Below, piece by piece: positions 42,201 through 56,500 of a stretch of DNA of 64,000 nt. Origin of the DNA: Progne subis subis (lineage: Eukaryota; Chordata; Aves; Passeriformes; Hirundinidae); NCBI GenBank assembly GCA_022316685.1, contig JAKJHU010000056.1:2967872-3031871 (forward strand), written 5' to 3'. The translations under genes were made by a program, and so were the position numbers. The notes beneath the pieces were generated by a model that worked only from the letters and a program-made list of their open reading frames with translations, searched no databases and was not told the origin of the DNA. Numbering within the stretch: position 1 is the first letter of the stretch; each line of letters opens with the position of its first letter.

Positions 42201-45200
42201 GTTATTTTAACCAACCGCTGGATAATCAGCGCTATTTATGGTTGTAAAATTACAAAAAGGTTAATTTCTCTTGAGGCTATGCATACTATAAAATGACATT
42301 TAATTAAAGTCTTTCACAAGTCGCATACAAATAACGGTCACATTAGCTGATGAATATCTAACAAGTTAATGACTCCCCTAATTGCCACAAAACCAAAGGC
42401 AGCATAGTGCTACTGAAGCACAATATGAAAACAGTGTAATCAAGTGATTTTTGTGTGTAACAAAGGCACTCACCTTAATACTGACACAGTAGGGGTGGTA
42501 ACACTGCCCACACTGGGAACAGGCCAGCAGCCGGCCCTCGGCACCTTGGCCAAAACTCCCACAAACCACACACATATCCTGCAACGACACACAAGAGCAG
42601 ACCCTCAACACGTGCCAGACACTACACTCTGAAAGCTTGTAACTGTAAAATCCAACGAGCCTGCTGTAAAATTGAACTCCTAACAAGGACATTCATGCAC
42701 TTTTTTCTAATGAAGAGCGGGGAAACAAAATGAAAAATCCGAACGGTTATCCTAACCTGGTGGAGAGTGAACTTGTCACTGTTAGAGAAGAGCACAACTG
42801 TATTATGCATTGAGTTTTCTTCCTCATCTTTATTAGCTGAAACATCCATGGTTGTGACCTATTAAAAAAACACAAAATATAAATAGCAAGAGCATCATAT
42901 TTTCTAAGACCAGACAAAATGTAACATTCTCTAAGTAAGAGTTTTGCAAATATTTATTCGTAAGGCTTAAACTTTCATAAAAAGCTACCTCCATCAGAAA
43001 TTACTCCATTAATTCACGTTTTCTCATCATCAGTATTATAACTTTACAGACATATTCTCTTTCTCGCCTTTTTTCACCTTCACATATTATCCCATTACAA
43101 TTCCAAATGGAAATGGAAGGAAAGACATAGTCTAAGAAAAAAATCACTAAGCAGAAATTGTCATGCTGTGCCCAGTCTGCTCTGTTCCCTGCATGTAAAC
43201 ACTGAAGTTCTCTTTATCAAAAAGTTAATTGCAGTGACAGACTTTTGAGTATTAATTCAAAGAGCAGCTGCAGAAATGTAGTTTGTCCCATATTGCCTAA
43301 AATGTGGTTTAGCTAATGCTCCAAGTATGTTAGAGGAATAAGCAAGAGCTCTAAAGTTACTCTAAAGTTACTCGCTGGAAGCAGTTTGGGGCTTATCTAT
43401 CTTTACCATAAAAACTTGGAGTGAACTTGAAACAGCTGTTTTGATCTCAATCCATCAGCTCTTACTATAGACAGTAATTCTTCTTTCACATTGAATGATT
43501 TTTATTCTGACCTGCTCCTTACTAATCCAGCATATTCACATACAGCTTCTCAGGAAGAGAAAAAAGAGTGAAAGATTACAACTGTGTTCTGATTTTCATG
43601 AGAATCTTGCAGTACAGAATTTGCTGTCCATGAATTTAAACTAATAGGCCCAGATGTTATCTCAAAATCAGGAATATAAGGGCACACAGTTCTGTATAAA
43701 AGATCAAAAGCATGATAGGGAAAATGTAACTGTTTTACCAGCTGTTCCAAACATATATACGTGGATTATTTTAAATACTGTGTAAGTCCTACACAGATAA
43801 GTTTTGTTCAAATAATAATTTAAATATTTTACAAATCCAAACATAACTCTAGGGGCAAATGTAAATATCATTAAAACAGAGGCATCCTAGAGGAATCCTT
43901 CAGATACACAAGTTGCTGAAACTCAGCATTTACTTAGAAACAGCTAAAAAGGGAATATATTCTTTATGTGTTTTGATTACCAAGTATTTCATAGCACTGC
44001 AGTTGTTACTAACTAGTTAACTCCAAAGCACGTGAAACACCTGGATACCTTCAGGGTCAACATTTCCCTTACCTACTTCCCCACAGGTTTCACCAAGTTC
44101 TTGTAATGGAACATTCAAAAGAGCAGAATTTGAAGGACTGAATGACTGCAGTGTTGGTGTTTGCTGAACCACAGCACTGCCCCACCGGGAGTTAACCTGT
44201 ACCCACCTTTCTCCCCATTCCCAAGATATATCAAGGTACTTCCAAATGTACTGATGTGCTGATCCCATGCTGAGTAAGTATTATTTGGTGCAGATTGACT
44301 GAAAATACTCCCATTTCAAACATTTATCTGGCAAAACATTTATCTTGGTATTGCTAACTTCATATATTCACAAGGCAGCCATATCTCTGGAACTCTGGAG
44401 CTGCCATCTATGTCATGACTCAAAGGATCAAATTTTGGCAGGAAACCATGGAGAGTGATGTCCATGTTGTATTTATAGCAAGTTACCTAAATCACTCTCC
44501 TCTGTTCAACAACAAAAACTTTTAGAAGTTTAATCTACAAACCTCAGCTTCTCTTGAAGTACAGATTTGTGCTTTGTAACACTAAAATAATGATGTTAAT
44601 GCCTCCAATTCATTAAGGTGCTGTGACTAGCCGAAGTGGAATACATCCTGCATGTTTAAAATTATAAATTTGCTTATGAATTTTGACCATCCAATGCTTT
44701 AAAAGGGAAAAGTGACAGAGACAATTGTTCCTTTTTCAAAACATAAACACTAGAGTATTCCAAGATATTATTACACAGGCAGCAGAAGAGTGTGATACAC
44801 TCAAACAGATTACATAAAAGAACACTAAAACAGCTCTAAAGAGAGTCTCAGGAATTACTTCACAAAGACAAAAAATGAGCAAGTCCCTCTCAGAACACAA
44901 GGAGAAGGATGTCTCTCAAAATATGCAGGGCTAGACAGTAATCAAAGTTTAAAAGGGACGTTCAAATAGAGCAAGTCCACGGGGGCGGGAGTGGGGGGAA
45001 GAAAAGAACTGTTTTGCAGTCCAGATTTCCAAGTTTTTCATACCAAAATTGCTTTTCTTATGAGGAGGAGACTAGGACTGTGTAGGATTTTTGAGTTTTA
45101 AAAATGGTTTAAGTATTAAGTAGCTTAACTTCAACTACGGTGAGCAATCATTTGCATACAATCACTTCAGGGCTTCTGAAGAATACGACACAGCAAATGT

Positions 45201-47563
45201 AATCATTGTTTTCTCAAGGGTTTCTGGACAGAAGCTGTGTACAGAACAGCAGACAGCTGATCACAACAAAGAACTGAGAGTCACTGCTATATTAATTCAT
45301 TAAAGAGTCAAGGAAGCTTTAGTTATGGTAAATCACAATCTGCAAGGGCTCTCTGGAGGAGTCACCAATTCTGGGGACAGGAAAATCTGATTGATGCAAC
45401 TTACTTCACTATCAAACTCTTGGCAAAGTCCTTCAGCAAAGCTACTTAAAAAAAGTTAAACAGAAGAGGAATGGTCCCTACACTGACACAAAACAAAACA
45501 GGGGAATAAATTATCAGTTTTGTTTGCAGGAGAAGAGCACTAGCTGAAATCTGACAGGGCCTGCCTGCTAACAGGTGGTGGTGCTCAACGCACTTGTGTG
45601 CAATCTGAAAAATCAACTGAGAAGCAAGGTGACAAAGCCTGCCAACAGGATTGGGATATTCAGAGTTAATAAAATCCAAAAGACAAGTGCAAAGAACTGC
45701 ACAAGAATGTCATAAAGCTGAGTGCTGGGATATAAAATAGCAGGTGAAAGTCCACAAAGTAAGGAAATGAACATGACAAAATAACTGGTATTGATGATCA
45801 GAAATATGGAGTAGCTTCCATACAAGGAACAACTCCAAATACTGGCATTCTTCATACTTCCAAGTCAAGAGCGGAAGAAAAAGCAGGAGAAATCACGGAG
45901 TCTATAGAATCTGAGTGGCATGGATGGAGGACGTGAATAGAAACCAGCTTTCCACTGTCTCTTCTCTAAGAACACAGAGGGGCAGGGCAGGCAGCTAATC
46001 CAGGAGGCAGCCACTTAAAACTGAAAAAAGTTAACATGGTTTTCCTGAAGTTTTTTTGAAGTGAATGGGCAGATTTATGAAAGCAAGCTCCAACACAGGC
46101 TGCTCAAGACAAAGACACCACCTCTTGTTCAGCAAGTCCCCAAGCCACAAACTGTTGAAATGTCTCCTCCTCTTCTGTTCTGCACTCTTGCAGCACCACT
46201 CAGTCTACAAGAACCTTGGCTCTGGTCTCCTATGGCTGCTGTCACATTCTCACGCACAAACCCTGCTCTCTCCTCTCCTTCTGGGTTGTTCCAGTCACTG
46301 CTGCCTTTACCCAGCACTGCATCCAAGGAAATGGAAGGAGTACTTTAAGACCTCCAACTGTTGTGTCTTTAAATGGCAGGAGCAGCACAGGATCGCCTCA
46401 GGCCTGCTGAGCTCTAGTGCTCTAGTTCATCATCACAAGCAGTAACAGCCAGGCTTCATCAAACACCCCTGGCTCTGTACAGCTCGTTGGGTTTTTTAAT
46501 ACAGCATTTTAATACAAGAATTATAGCTGAATAAAATGGTTACATTAACAGACTGCAATATGCATTCCAAAAAGATGTCCTTACCCCTGGAATGACCACA
46601 GCCCCGACTCCATTCTTCAGTTTTGATCTTCCTCTGCCACCTCGTCCTGACAGACCCGCTCCACGCGGCCTCCGCTTCCCTGGGAATCCTGATCCTCGGC
46701 CCTATTCAACGTAAGGCAACAATGTAAATGCAACCCCAAGTTCTTTTCTTACATGGGACTCAAACTTGTTCAGTTCATCTAGGGAAAAGCTTAAGTGAAA
46801 AAACACCCTGCGATTTCAGGTGAGTATGAGCACACTGGGGCACGGTCATTAAATCTCTGCATAAATCTGTGTGAAATACCTTTAATTACTTACATGGCAT
46901 AATATGATCACCTTTATAATCAGTGAGAAAGCAGCCAAAACCAGGAATGTTTTCTGCTCAGGAGTAACTGGAAATAAGGACTTCCCTCAGCACTTCCCCC
47001 CCACCTCAGCTGCAAAGTTTCCAAAATATATCTTTTATTCTATGATTCATTTTTCTTTTCTCTTTAAACAGTCAGCCCAGACAGTCATGGGACTTCTGCA
47101 CAGGGTCTGGACATTTCATTACTGGTAATCATAGATGCTTTTCTTACACTATGAATAATCAAGTGAAACCTGGAATTTATTAGGATTGAGTCCCGCTCAC
47201 AAAGCAAAGTGAGACCTGGCTCCATGAAACTCTCCTAATTCAGCATATAAAGACAGAGTTTTTATATTAATTCTATCAATTACACTCAGCTCAACATTCC
47301 CCATAATGTGAAGTTTTTCTTACACAATCTCCATTTATTTACAGACAGCTTCTTTTCTCCCTTCCTAATTCAAGATGCGGTGGTGTGCTTTGGAGTTACT
47401 CACTGTGTTCAACTACAATTATCTTTGGGAGAGCAAGTAAGTTTTTACTAATAATTACTTGTTATTCATACAGTTACTTGGGTTTGAAATTTCGGGGCTT
47501 TTTTGGTTGGTTTTTTTTTTTTTTTTTTTTTTTTTTTGTTTTGGGTTTTTTTTTTTTTTTTTT

Positions 47564-47595
<32 letters not shown>

Positions 47596-50500
47596 GTGGG
47601 GGGGGGGGGGGGCGGGGGGGTGGTTTTTTGGTTTTGGTGGTTTTTTTTGGTAAATTTCAGAACTAACCTTCCTAATCACTTCCAGAGAGAAAAAGAACAT
47701 ATTCACGTCCCCAAATTCTGGCTGGTATCTCAGACATCCTTACAATGTGTCTCAGAGCCTTTAATCTGGGCAACTGATAATTACGACATGTACTCAAAAA
47801 AGCACCTTTCCTACCACAAAATAAGCACTGAGATTATTTATTGCACTTCGTGTTTGTCAATAATCTCAGTGCCCAATACAGCCCAAGTATGGAGTACAGA
47901 GAATGGGGTATCCAAATGTTTGCTGCGAAATACTTTTAATACCACAGAAAAACATTTACTCCATAAAACAATGCTGCTGGAAGCAACAAAGCTCCGTGGG
48001 GACTGTGTCACCAACAGACACAAAGGGTCTTTAGTGATGGAGGCAGGAGTTCCTTGGATGGAAAGAAGCACTGTGGGCTCAATACTCCCTATAGTTTTTC
48101 TCAAATATTCCAACTCCTGCTTTAAAGAAGTTATAGAACTTCATGGTTATAATTAAAGGGAGAACTGAAGGATCCCAATGGTAAAATCTTATTAACATCC
48201 ATCTAATAAAGGAAAGAGAAATTAAATTGACTCACACACCAAGTAAATGTAACACAATGATATTTGAGGAACAAAAGGAAGGATGCTGCTGGAGGCTGAG
48301 GTGAAATAAAAAATGTCCCTAGATATCGATGGAGCTAATACATATGCACACATAGGACATACAATCATCAATTTTTTAACATAGAAACTCTTCTGATAAG
48401 CTTCTTATTTTCTGCTTCAGAACAGGTGTCAGTATTGTTATTTTCACACAACTAGTAACAGGAGTAAGCACATACTTGTATCAATGTTAATGCTGAATAT
48501 TAAGCTGAAAATTAATGCTTAAAGCAGCAAAAGCTTAAGCTGATGTCAAATTAAAATAAAATTAGCATGAGAGTTAAAGTGAGATGAACTTAAATCATTG
48601 GGAAGCTACAGCTATCTGTCAATTTCATAATTAGTTGTTGGGTTTTTGGGTGTTTTTTTGCCTTTACTTAAACCAAATAATTCTCCTTTAGTTACTATGG
48701 GTGTTTTTAATGGCAAATGTCACTGTGGATACAAGTTTCGGTCCACCTAATCAGGTAAGAAAGTTGTTACTTATTCCCCCATCAGCTAAAAACGAAGTCA
48801 CTTTGATTCCACTCTGCAAGATTCCTCCACAGCAACAAATTCAAGCCATCCTTCAGCCCTCTGCTCCTTTCCATGCCTGGCTTACCTTACTGCCAGCCTT
48901 AAGGACATTTTCCTTTGCAGGTAATTTATTTTGACAGCTAAGTAAAGCCAGCCACAAAAAGTGATGTACTTAACACACACAAAATTTGGGCAATACAAAG
49001 TGTTCTTTGCCATTGAAAATCAAGGCAACGCCATCATACTGTACATTCTGGAGAGCTCACATCTTTTAACCTGAAAGCTCCAGAGTTTCAGTAATTTTTA
49101 GAAGCCTTGAACAGTAACAGAATGGAAGATTAATTAATGTGTGAGATACAGAATTTCATCACTAATCTCTACAGCAGAAGATAGCAATGGATACATGAAA
49201 ATAAATTCAAGTTATTTACCACTTTGATGCTCCAAATGGCACTGCCAGGAAGCTGTCTGGATTTAAAAATGTCCCGACCTTCTGAAATGTCTGGGGACCA
49301 GGAAGGTGGGCTGACTGTATTATTGGTACTCCAAGCCCCCTAGGATACGGTAGGTGAGAAAATACATGTATAAAACTTTGCAACGTAAAAAAAAAAAAAA
49401 AAAAAAAGAAAAAAGAAAACAAGCAAAAAAAGCAAAAAGCAAGCAACAAAAAAAAAATCTGAAAAGCAAAGCACATGCAGGCATAGGCATTTCTACATTA
49501 ACTTGAGTAGTCAATTAGTTCACTGAGTGAGCAGGAAGTGGGAAATGTTTAGGTTCTCATTGAAACACAGCCTAAAATCAATTATTTCCTTCCAACTGAT
49601 GGTTAAGTACAACAAAATAAGTTTTATAAACAAAGCTTAATATAAATTTAAAGCAAGCAATCATAACAACAACAAATTATATGCCTAAATTTTATTGCAT
49701 CAGTGAGGAAGACAGTAGTTGGAGGTGGTAACATCCTCTTTTATATTCCAAATTCCATTTTGAAAGAACTGATGGCCTCAGTTGACTTTTGAAGCTCAAC
49801 TACCCCCAATCACAGCAACAACTAGTCTCAGAGGCACAGCAAACAAAAGGAATATAAATAAAAAACTGGACAAAAGAAAAGGAAAACAGCCATGGTAATC
49901 AACAAAGCAGCTCATTCCTGCAAGTCTGCCACAAATAAACCATTATAAAATCCTTCGATTTTCTTCACCCCAGTGTTCTCATGTTATGCTATGGTATCAC
50001 ATTTTAACATGTTATTATGTACATGTAATAATGTACATCTATATGGTGTACCTACAAGCTCTTTTAAACTAATTATTATCCCTGTTTATACAGATCCATC
50101 ATGGTGAGGTATTATATAGGACTGTCACTAGAAATAAAGCAAAGTGAGAAGACAGACAGACAAGGAAAAAAATGCTGAGGCTCCTCACAGAAAGTAAAAT
50201 CTGTGCAAGACTTTCTCAAGCATGGAAGAAAGATTGTGGGAGACAGACATCACAAATAACTTCACTGCCAATTTACACATTACATTATTATGGACAGTAC
50301 ATTTTCCTAATTCGACATTTGTGAGAATTAAAAATATTGAATACCAGGATGAGAAGTGGAACTGATAAGAAGTGTAGGTTTCCCTTCCCCAGAATGCCAT
50401 TCAGCATAATAATCCCAGGGTAGATATGGAATAACCTCATGCATACAAACAATCCCAACTATTCACAACTGTTCACAAGGGTAAGCCCAAACACATTTAC

Positions 50501-53500
50501 ACCTTTGAATACTGGGATGTACAATAACAATAAGCATCAAGGAAAACAAAATGGCTTTGCAAAAGGTGTCGGGTTTGGTTGGTTTTTTTTTTAATGGAAT
50601 TTCTCCATCAACAACATAGGGGAAATAAGTTTCTTTACAATCAACAACTCCATCAAAACATATTCATCTCAGATTGCAAAGAGGTGTCTTGCTAACAGCT
50701 GTACTGACTGAAAACAGAGCTATCCCTCAAGTGATCTGGCACAGCAGAGCCAAAAGAGAAAGCTTGTCAGTGACCTAAAAGCCTAATTATGGATAAAAGT
50801 CACATGGTAAAAACACCAACCCTCGGTAGAACCCACAGCATGGACACAATGGTAATCAGCATGAATCTGCTTTCTAAATCTGGGAGTTTAGCTCTGCCTG
50901 CACAGGAGAAGGAATATGGGAAATACAACACTTAAAAAAACCAACAACTTGACAATTCTGCCCATATGAGGTGGTAACTGGACGCACAACCTACAAACTG
51001 CTCTGAGCTCAGAGACCTGTGTGCTTGGGATGTCCATCAATGCCACCCCTCTGCCAAGGGGCTTCCAAAACCCACTCCAGAAGAACAGCTCCTGACAGCA
51101 GCTGCTCAAGTGTTCCAGTCAGCGTGCTGGAATAAACCCTCTGGATTGGAAGATTCTGCTATTGCCAGTTTTTTTCCTTGACTTCATATAGGTGGTTATC
51201 ATGCAGACAAATCAGAAGAGGTTCAGCATCCTCTAACAGTGCTGGGCAGAAACCTTCAGACCTAGAGATGGCCAAATCCCTATTCACACCCAGGGCACAA
51301 GGACAGAACATTTGTGAAAGAACAGGGACATCATGTCAGAGATGGTGGGGAAAAAAGGAAATTTGATACACTGGTAGGCAACTACATCAGCAGGTCTGTG
51401 GCACAGAAGATTGGCCTTAACAATTCCAGCCATAGCTTTAATATCAAGTAACAGTCAATTTCAGCAGGTAAAATTCAAACTTTCACTGAATTTTAATTAG
51501 TTTCCCCATGAATTCTAAAATTCATAATGCATGGTAACTGTTCTTATAAAATGGCAACTCAAAGAAATTCTGTATAGCGACACAAAGAAAATCTGTTTAC
51601 CGAAGAAACAACCTTTACATCACTCTATAAAGGAGGCAACATGCTGACTGTCAAATTCAAGATCTTAAACACGCTGAAAATACTTAACAACTAAAATTAC
51701 CTACTCTTAGTTTGGAGGTACAAAATTATTCTCCTTACTTTAAAGAAGGTAACTTTTCTAGTGATTAAATATATTCAAAAGATTAAAAACCTGAAAGAAT
51801 ATTGAATCTCAATATGAAATATTCATTCTTGCAAAACAAGATGATTTGTATATGATTCATGAACCATATTGTTAAGAATTAAATTGGAAATTTAATCCAA
51901 GTTTTATTGTAGATCAGAAAAATTTGAATTCTTGGTCAGATAAACTTAATTAAAACCACACATTTCCACAATACCAGGAACAAATGAATTACATCAAAGA
52001 GATGCATTAATTATATTTTGGCTTTTAATTAATGCCTATTACCAAACAACACTGAGGAGAAAGTTCTATTCAGTTCATTTATATCAGAACCCCAGCAATA
52101 ATTATGTACTGTGACAGACACAGGAAGTTCTAATTCTCCATCATATTCTTGAGTCCTCAAAATTGAACAACACAGCTGCAAGTAAATTATAACAAAAGGA
52201 AACCCAGTGTCAGCAAGGGTCAGGAGATCTCACTAAATTACCACTGACTGTGTTTAGCTGCTTAACGCTTTATGAATCCTACTGCAATTGCAAATGCACA
52301 AAGCTGGATTTGCAATTTAATATTTAATGTAATTTTAGGGTTGTGAACCAACTTTAATCACTTGAAAATACAGCTCTCCTCATTAAAAAAAAAAAAAAAA
52401 AAAGAAAAAAAGAAAACCCAACCTCATAAAAAACCAACCAAGCACCAAGCATAAAAACCGTAACAAAAACTGATCCTTGAAAAAGACTCTTTTTAAATCT
52501 TTTTTTCCCCAACATCTACCTTTACAACAACATACTTAGTGATACCATTTAAGTGAAACAGCAAAAAAGCCATACCATCCAAGACAGCACACATCCAAAC
52601 CCATCACAGTGCTCTGACCCTTTTGGTCTCATTTTAAAAAAAATCTCTTGAAACACCAACAGATATTCAGTGTGTGCTGCACAACAGTGATCATCAGCAT
52701 GTTCATGAAGAAAATTAAATACCCCTCAACATGGTATTTCTCAAGGAAGACATTCTGGAATAATACTAAAATAGTATTTATGGCATTTACAAAACCAAGA
52801 ATTTTATTTTTTTTGTTCAAAATTATTCTACAGAATCCTCTCAACTCTTCATCTACCAGTGTTTCAGTGCCAGAATTTGTACTGCCTTCCATTTACTGAC
52901 TTAAATCTTATGCTTTCCAGTACACAGTGTCATAGCAAAAATAACTATTTCAAATCTGTTCAATTCAGATACACAACGACATTTAACAGAGACCTCCACA
53001 GAAAATAGTCATTTTCCTTCAGAAGATTCATTTCAAACTGGATCTATGTCAGAGTAGTCATTAATAAACTTACATGAAAACTTCTACTAAGACTACAGCT
53101 TCAGAAAAGAGAAATTCGGGAATGACTGAAGAGAATGTCCTGCTCCTGACATAAATTTGAAGTTTACAGGCAAGAGTGAAATATCTCCATAGTCCATGGA
53201 GAAGAAACTGGACAGACACAACTCCAAGGACAGCACTGTAAAAACCTGACCATGCTGGCAGCTCAGCCTGAGTATCTGTGATCCATGAACACCTAAGTTT
53301 CATATCCATGTAAAAATGAATTTGGCTGGTCTATGGAGTAGGGGAACAGGAACAGCAGTGAGTCCATGGAACAAAACCCAGTGAGATGCTGAGGCTGGCA
53401 GGCAGAGGGTCCCTTCACAGGGCAGAATGCAGCTTTCCTGCAGCTGAAGGTATGGATAACACGCTGTCCTAAAAACCAGTCAGTACAAGGGCACCTTACA

Positions 53501-56500
53501 GACAGGAGCTGACATGTCCCCCCACGTGGAGTAAGTTTGTACCAGCCAAAGCCAATCCACACAGCTCCTAACTGTACCTACACTTGGATTTAAACACAGC
53601 TCCCCTTTCCATTAGAAGCTGGATTTTCTCCTGTTGATTCTAAGCAAAGTTGGGATGCCTGCAAAAATGCCAGGAGGCAGAGGGATGCTGACATCAGTGA
53701 CACTGACTGCAGCCCTGGAAGGGGTTCATGAAGCCTTTTTAAGCATAATATTGTCTTCATTTTTGAGATGGGTTTTAGCCCTTTCCAAACAGGAGCAATG
53801 TGGTGGTGCAGATAGATCACTAAAGCAAACTACTAATATTTATCAACACAGGAAATTACTTCAGATTATGCGTAACTTTGTATTCAGTGGCAAACCAGAA
53901 TAATTATTCAAATATATTTTTTAGCAATTGTATTACCAGATTCTGAAGAAAGGGCTGATAATTCATTCTACTGTCCAGCACAAGACATTAATTCAATGAG
54001 AACAAATGCAAATCACAAACAGTCCTTCTACATGGATTCCCCTGACTCCAGCAAAGCATGTGTCTTATAAAATTGAGGAGAAATATATCCAAGAGCCATA
54101 GAATTTTTTTTCTTATTCTTTTTTATAGAAAGTTCCATAAACCCATTGCAATGGATATATTACTGCATTTTTAAAACAATAAAAGGACATTCCAACAAAG
54201 TAATCAAACTTCTAGGAGAAAGTGCAGAATATTACTATTTGTGAAATTACATTGGCTTGTCTTGGGAGTTCACAGAGTGATCAGACTCCATGAAGGAACT
54301 ATTTTAAACCTGAGCAGGACAAGGAATAAGTTCTGCAATGGAAATTCCTTTGCACAACAGAAGAGAGCGGGCAAGCACAGGAGCCACAATCTCTTTAATC
54401 AATAAAACCCACCCTATTTGTGCAACTTTCTGTCCTCCCCTCCAGGACAGGTAGCCAAGAACTCCTGCAGCTGCCAGGTAACACTTGTATGGCAAAACCT
54501 CACACCTGACACAAAGCCACACAATAGCAATATCTAGCAAAAAAATAAATAGCAAAATATGCTATTTTATAAACAGAAAGAAGCAGACCCCAAACCCATA
54601 AAATTAACCCACTTTTGAGAAGACAATTGCTCAGTTCTACCCAGAGAAGAATCACATGACCCAGTTTACTCCAAACAGCTACACCTATAACTTTACAGAA
54701 GCACCTTTTCCTCCAGTATTGTTTTCCCAATTTTTCACTTGCTTTTAGATCAATGTGATCACCTCCAGGTGAACAAGAACTGAAACACTGAGTTAGGTTA
54801 AAATGTTTTAAAATAAGCTTATGTCTCTTCTTGATCTGTGGAGTTCCAATGGCATGGAAAGTATGATGGAACGCCACCAAGGAGCACTTTTCTCAGCTGC
54901 CAGCACCTGCCTTGTATGATGCTTTCCAAAAGCCAGAACTGGAGAAAGCATCCATTCTGAAGTGCCTGTAGTATTGACACAAAGAAACAACAGGTCTTTT
55001 TTTGTCTGGGTTTATACCTGGTGAAAAACTGCCTGCTTGTCTTCCAACCTATCCCAGAGAATCCCCATGTAACAGGAAACCAAACTGTCTGGATGCAATC
55101 CTGTGCCATGTGCTCTGGGATGACCCTGCTTGAGCAGGGAGGCTGGAGCAGATGGCCCATTGTGATCCCTTCCAACCTGACCCATTCTGGGATTTTGCTT
55201 CTGCTACTATCCACAACTCTCCATATGGAAAAGTACACAGTTCTTTTAAAAAATGAATGTTTTCAGCAGAAAGAATAATTTAAAAGCCCCACAAAATAAA
55301 CCTAAACCTATTTCTGTCTGCAATCCAAAGTGATTTAAATACATGCCTTCCACATTGTGGATTTGTCCAATTACATCTTCCTCAAAAGGGAAACACCTGC
55401 CTTTAACTGGACATTTAAAAATCTCTTCACAGTCTATAGAACATAATTCAACAGCTTTCAGTCCCTTATCAAAAGCCCAGAGCAAGAACTTAAGAGTACT
55501 GAATAGAAATGTGTTTAAGGCATTAACACATTTCTGCAAATATGATATATACACCTGACCGTACAGTGACCCAGGAAAACCTAACTGCAGCACAACAAAC
55601 ACACATCTCCTAAACCCAGTGGAAGCAGCAGAAAAACTTTCCAGAACACTCTCTCATACTTTAGGAAGCAAAACTTTGGAACCTTCAGGTGACATGTAGA
55701 AATTGAAAGAATCGTGCAATATATGAGAAAAAGCTAAGTCCAGAAAATGATTAAATCATTGTCCTTGAAGTCCCAAAGACTAAAAATAAATTATGATGAA
55801 AAGATGAAACACTAACACACTTTTTGTATAGAATTTCACCAACAAGAAATGAATACTCCAGACTGATAAAACATTTTCCTGGGAACACAACTCAAATAGA
55901 GAGAAAGACGTTGCAGAAAGTGACAGACTTGAGGATTCTTTTCACTTATCAAATTTAATCCTAGTCAAACCACAATGATTTGTACAAGATAGCTCTTGCA
56001 TGTTATTTCCTAATATAACAAAACCACAAAATTATTTACCACGCCATTAGAAATGTCGATCAGGAAAACATCTGGCAGAGTAATGGACACAAGAGTTGCA
56101 GAAGCGTCTTCTCTAAAGCCAGTTTAAGAAGCTTTAACACACTTCGAAAAGTACCAGCCAAAATAAATGCATATATGAAAAATATTAAAAGTTAAGTAGC
56201 ACAGCATTATGTCTACCTGCATTTGTAGCATATTGTATGACAAATACAACAAATTTTCTTCTAGTTTGCTTCAACCATGAGCCACAAGAAACTTAAATTC
56301 TCACCACAGAAGCTTTAAGATGGCTGACTTTTTCATTATTTACCAGAACATTAATTCCTTGAAGAAATAAACTACACGTTCACTTAGGAGAATAAATGCA
56401 TATTACAAGAAACAGGTGGATCCAATGAGTTACACTGCAATTCAATAAACACATAATTAAACAGTGCACACGCTTACCTGTCTGGATCTGGGTCTTCCAG

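Larger units (their letters stand above)
49340..56477 (-). other. Intron W5/W6
   Basis: 7,138 nt, the longest in the window. Holds A-rich tracts at 49386-49457 and 52385-52412 and a CR1 3' end at about 55020-55197. No further exon found. Confidence 0.8.

Noticed and set aside
46061..46445. Three overlapping plus-strand open frames in intron W7/W8
   Set aside because: Several frames are open at once in a pyrimidine-rich stretch, with no recognisable motif and no splice context.
47385..48156. Open frames through the T/G tract (poly-Phe/Gly on plus, poly-Lys/Pro on minus)
   Set aside because: Low-complexity translation only.
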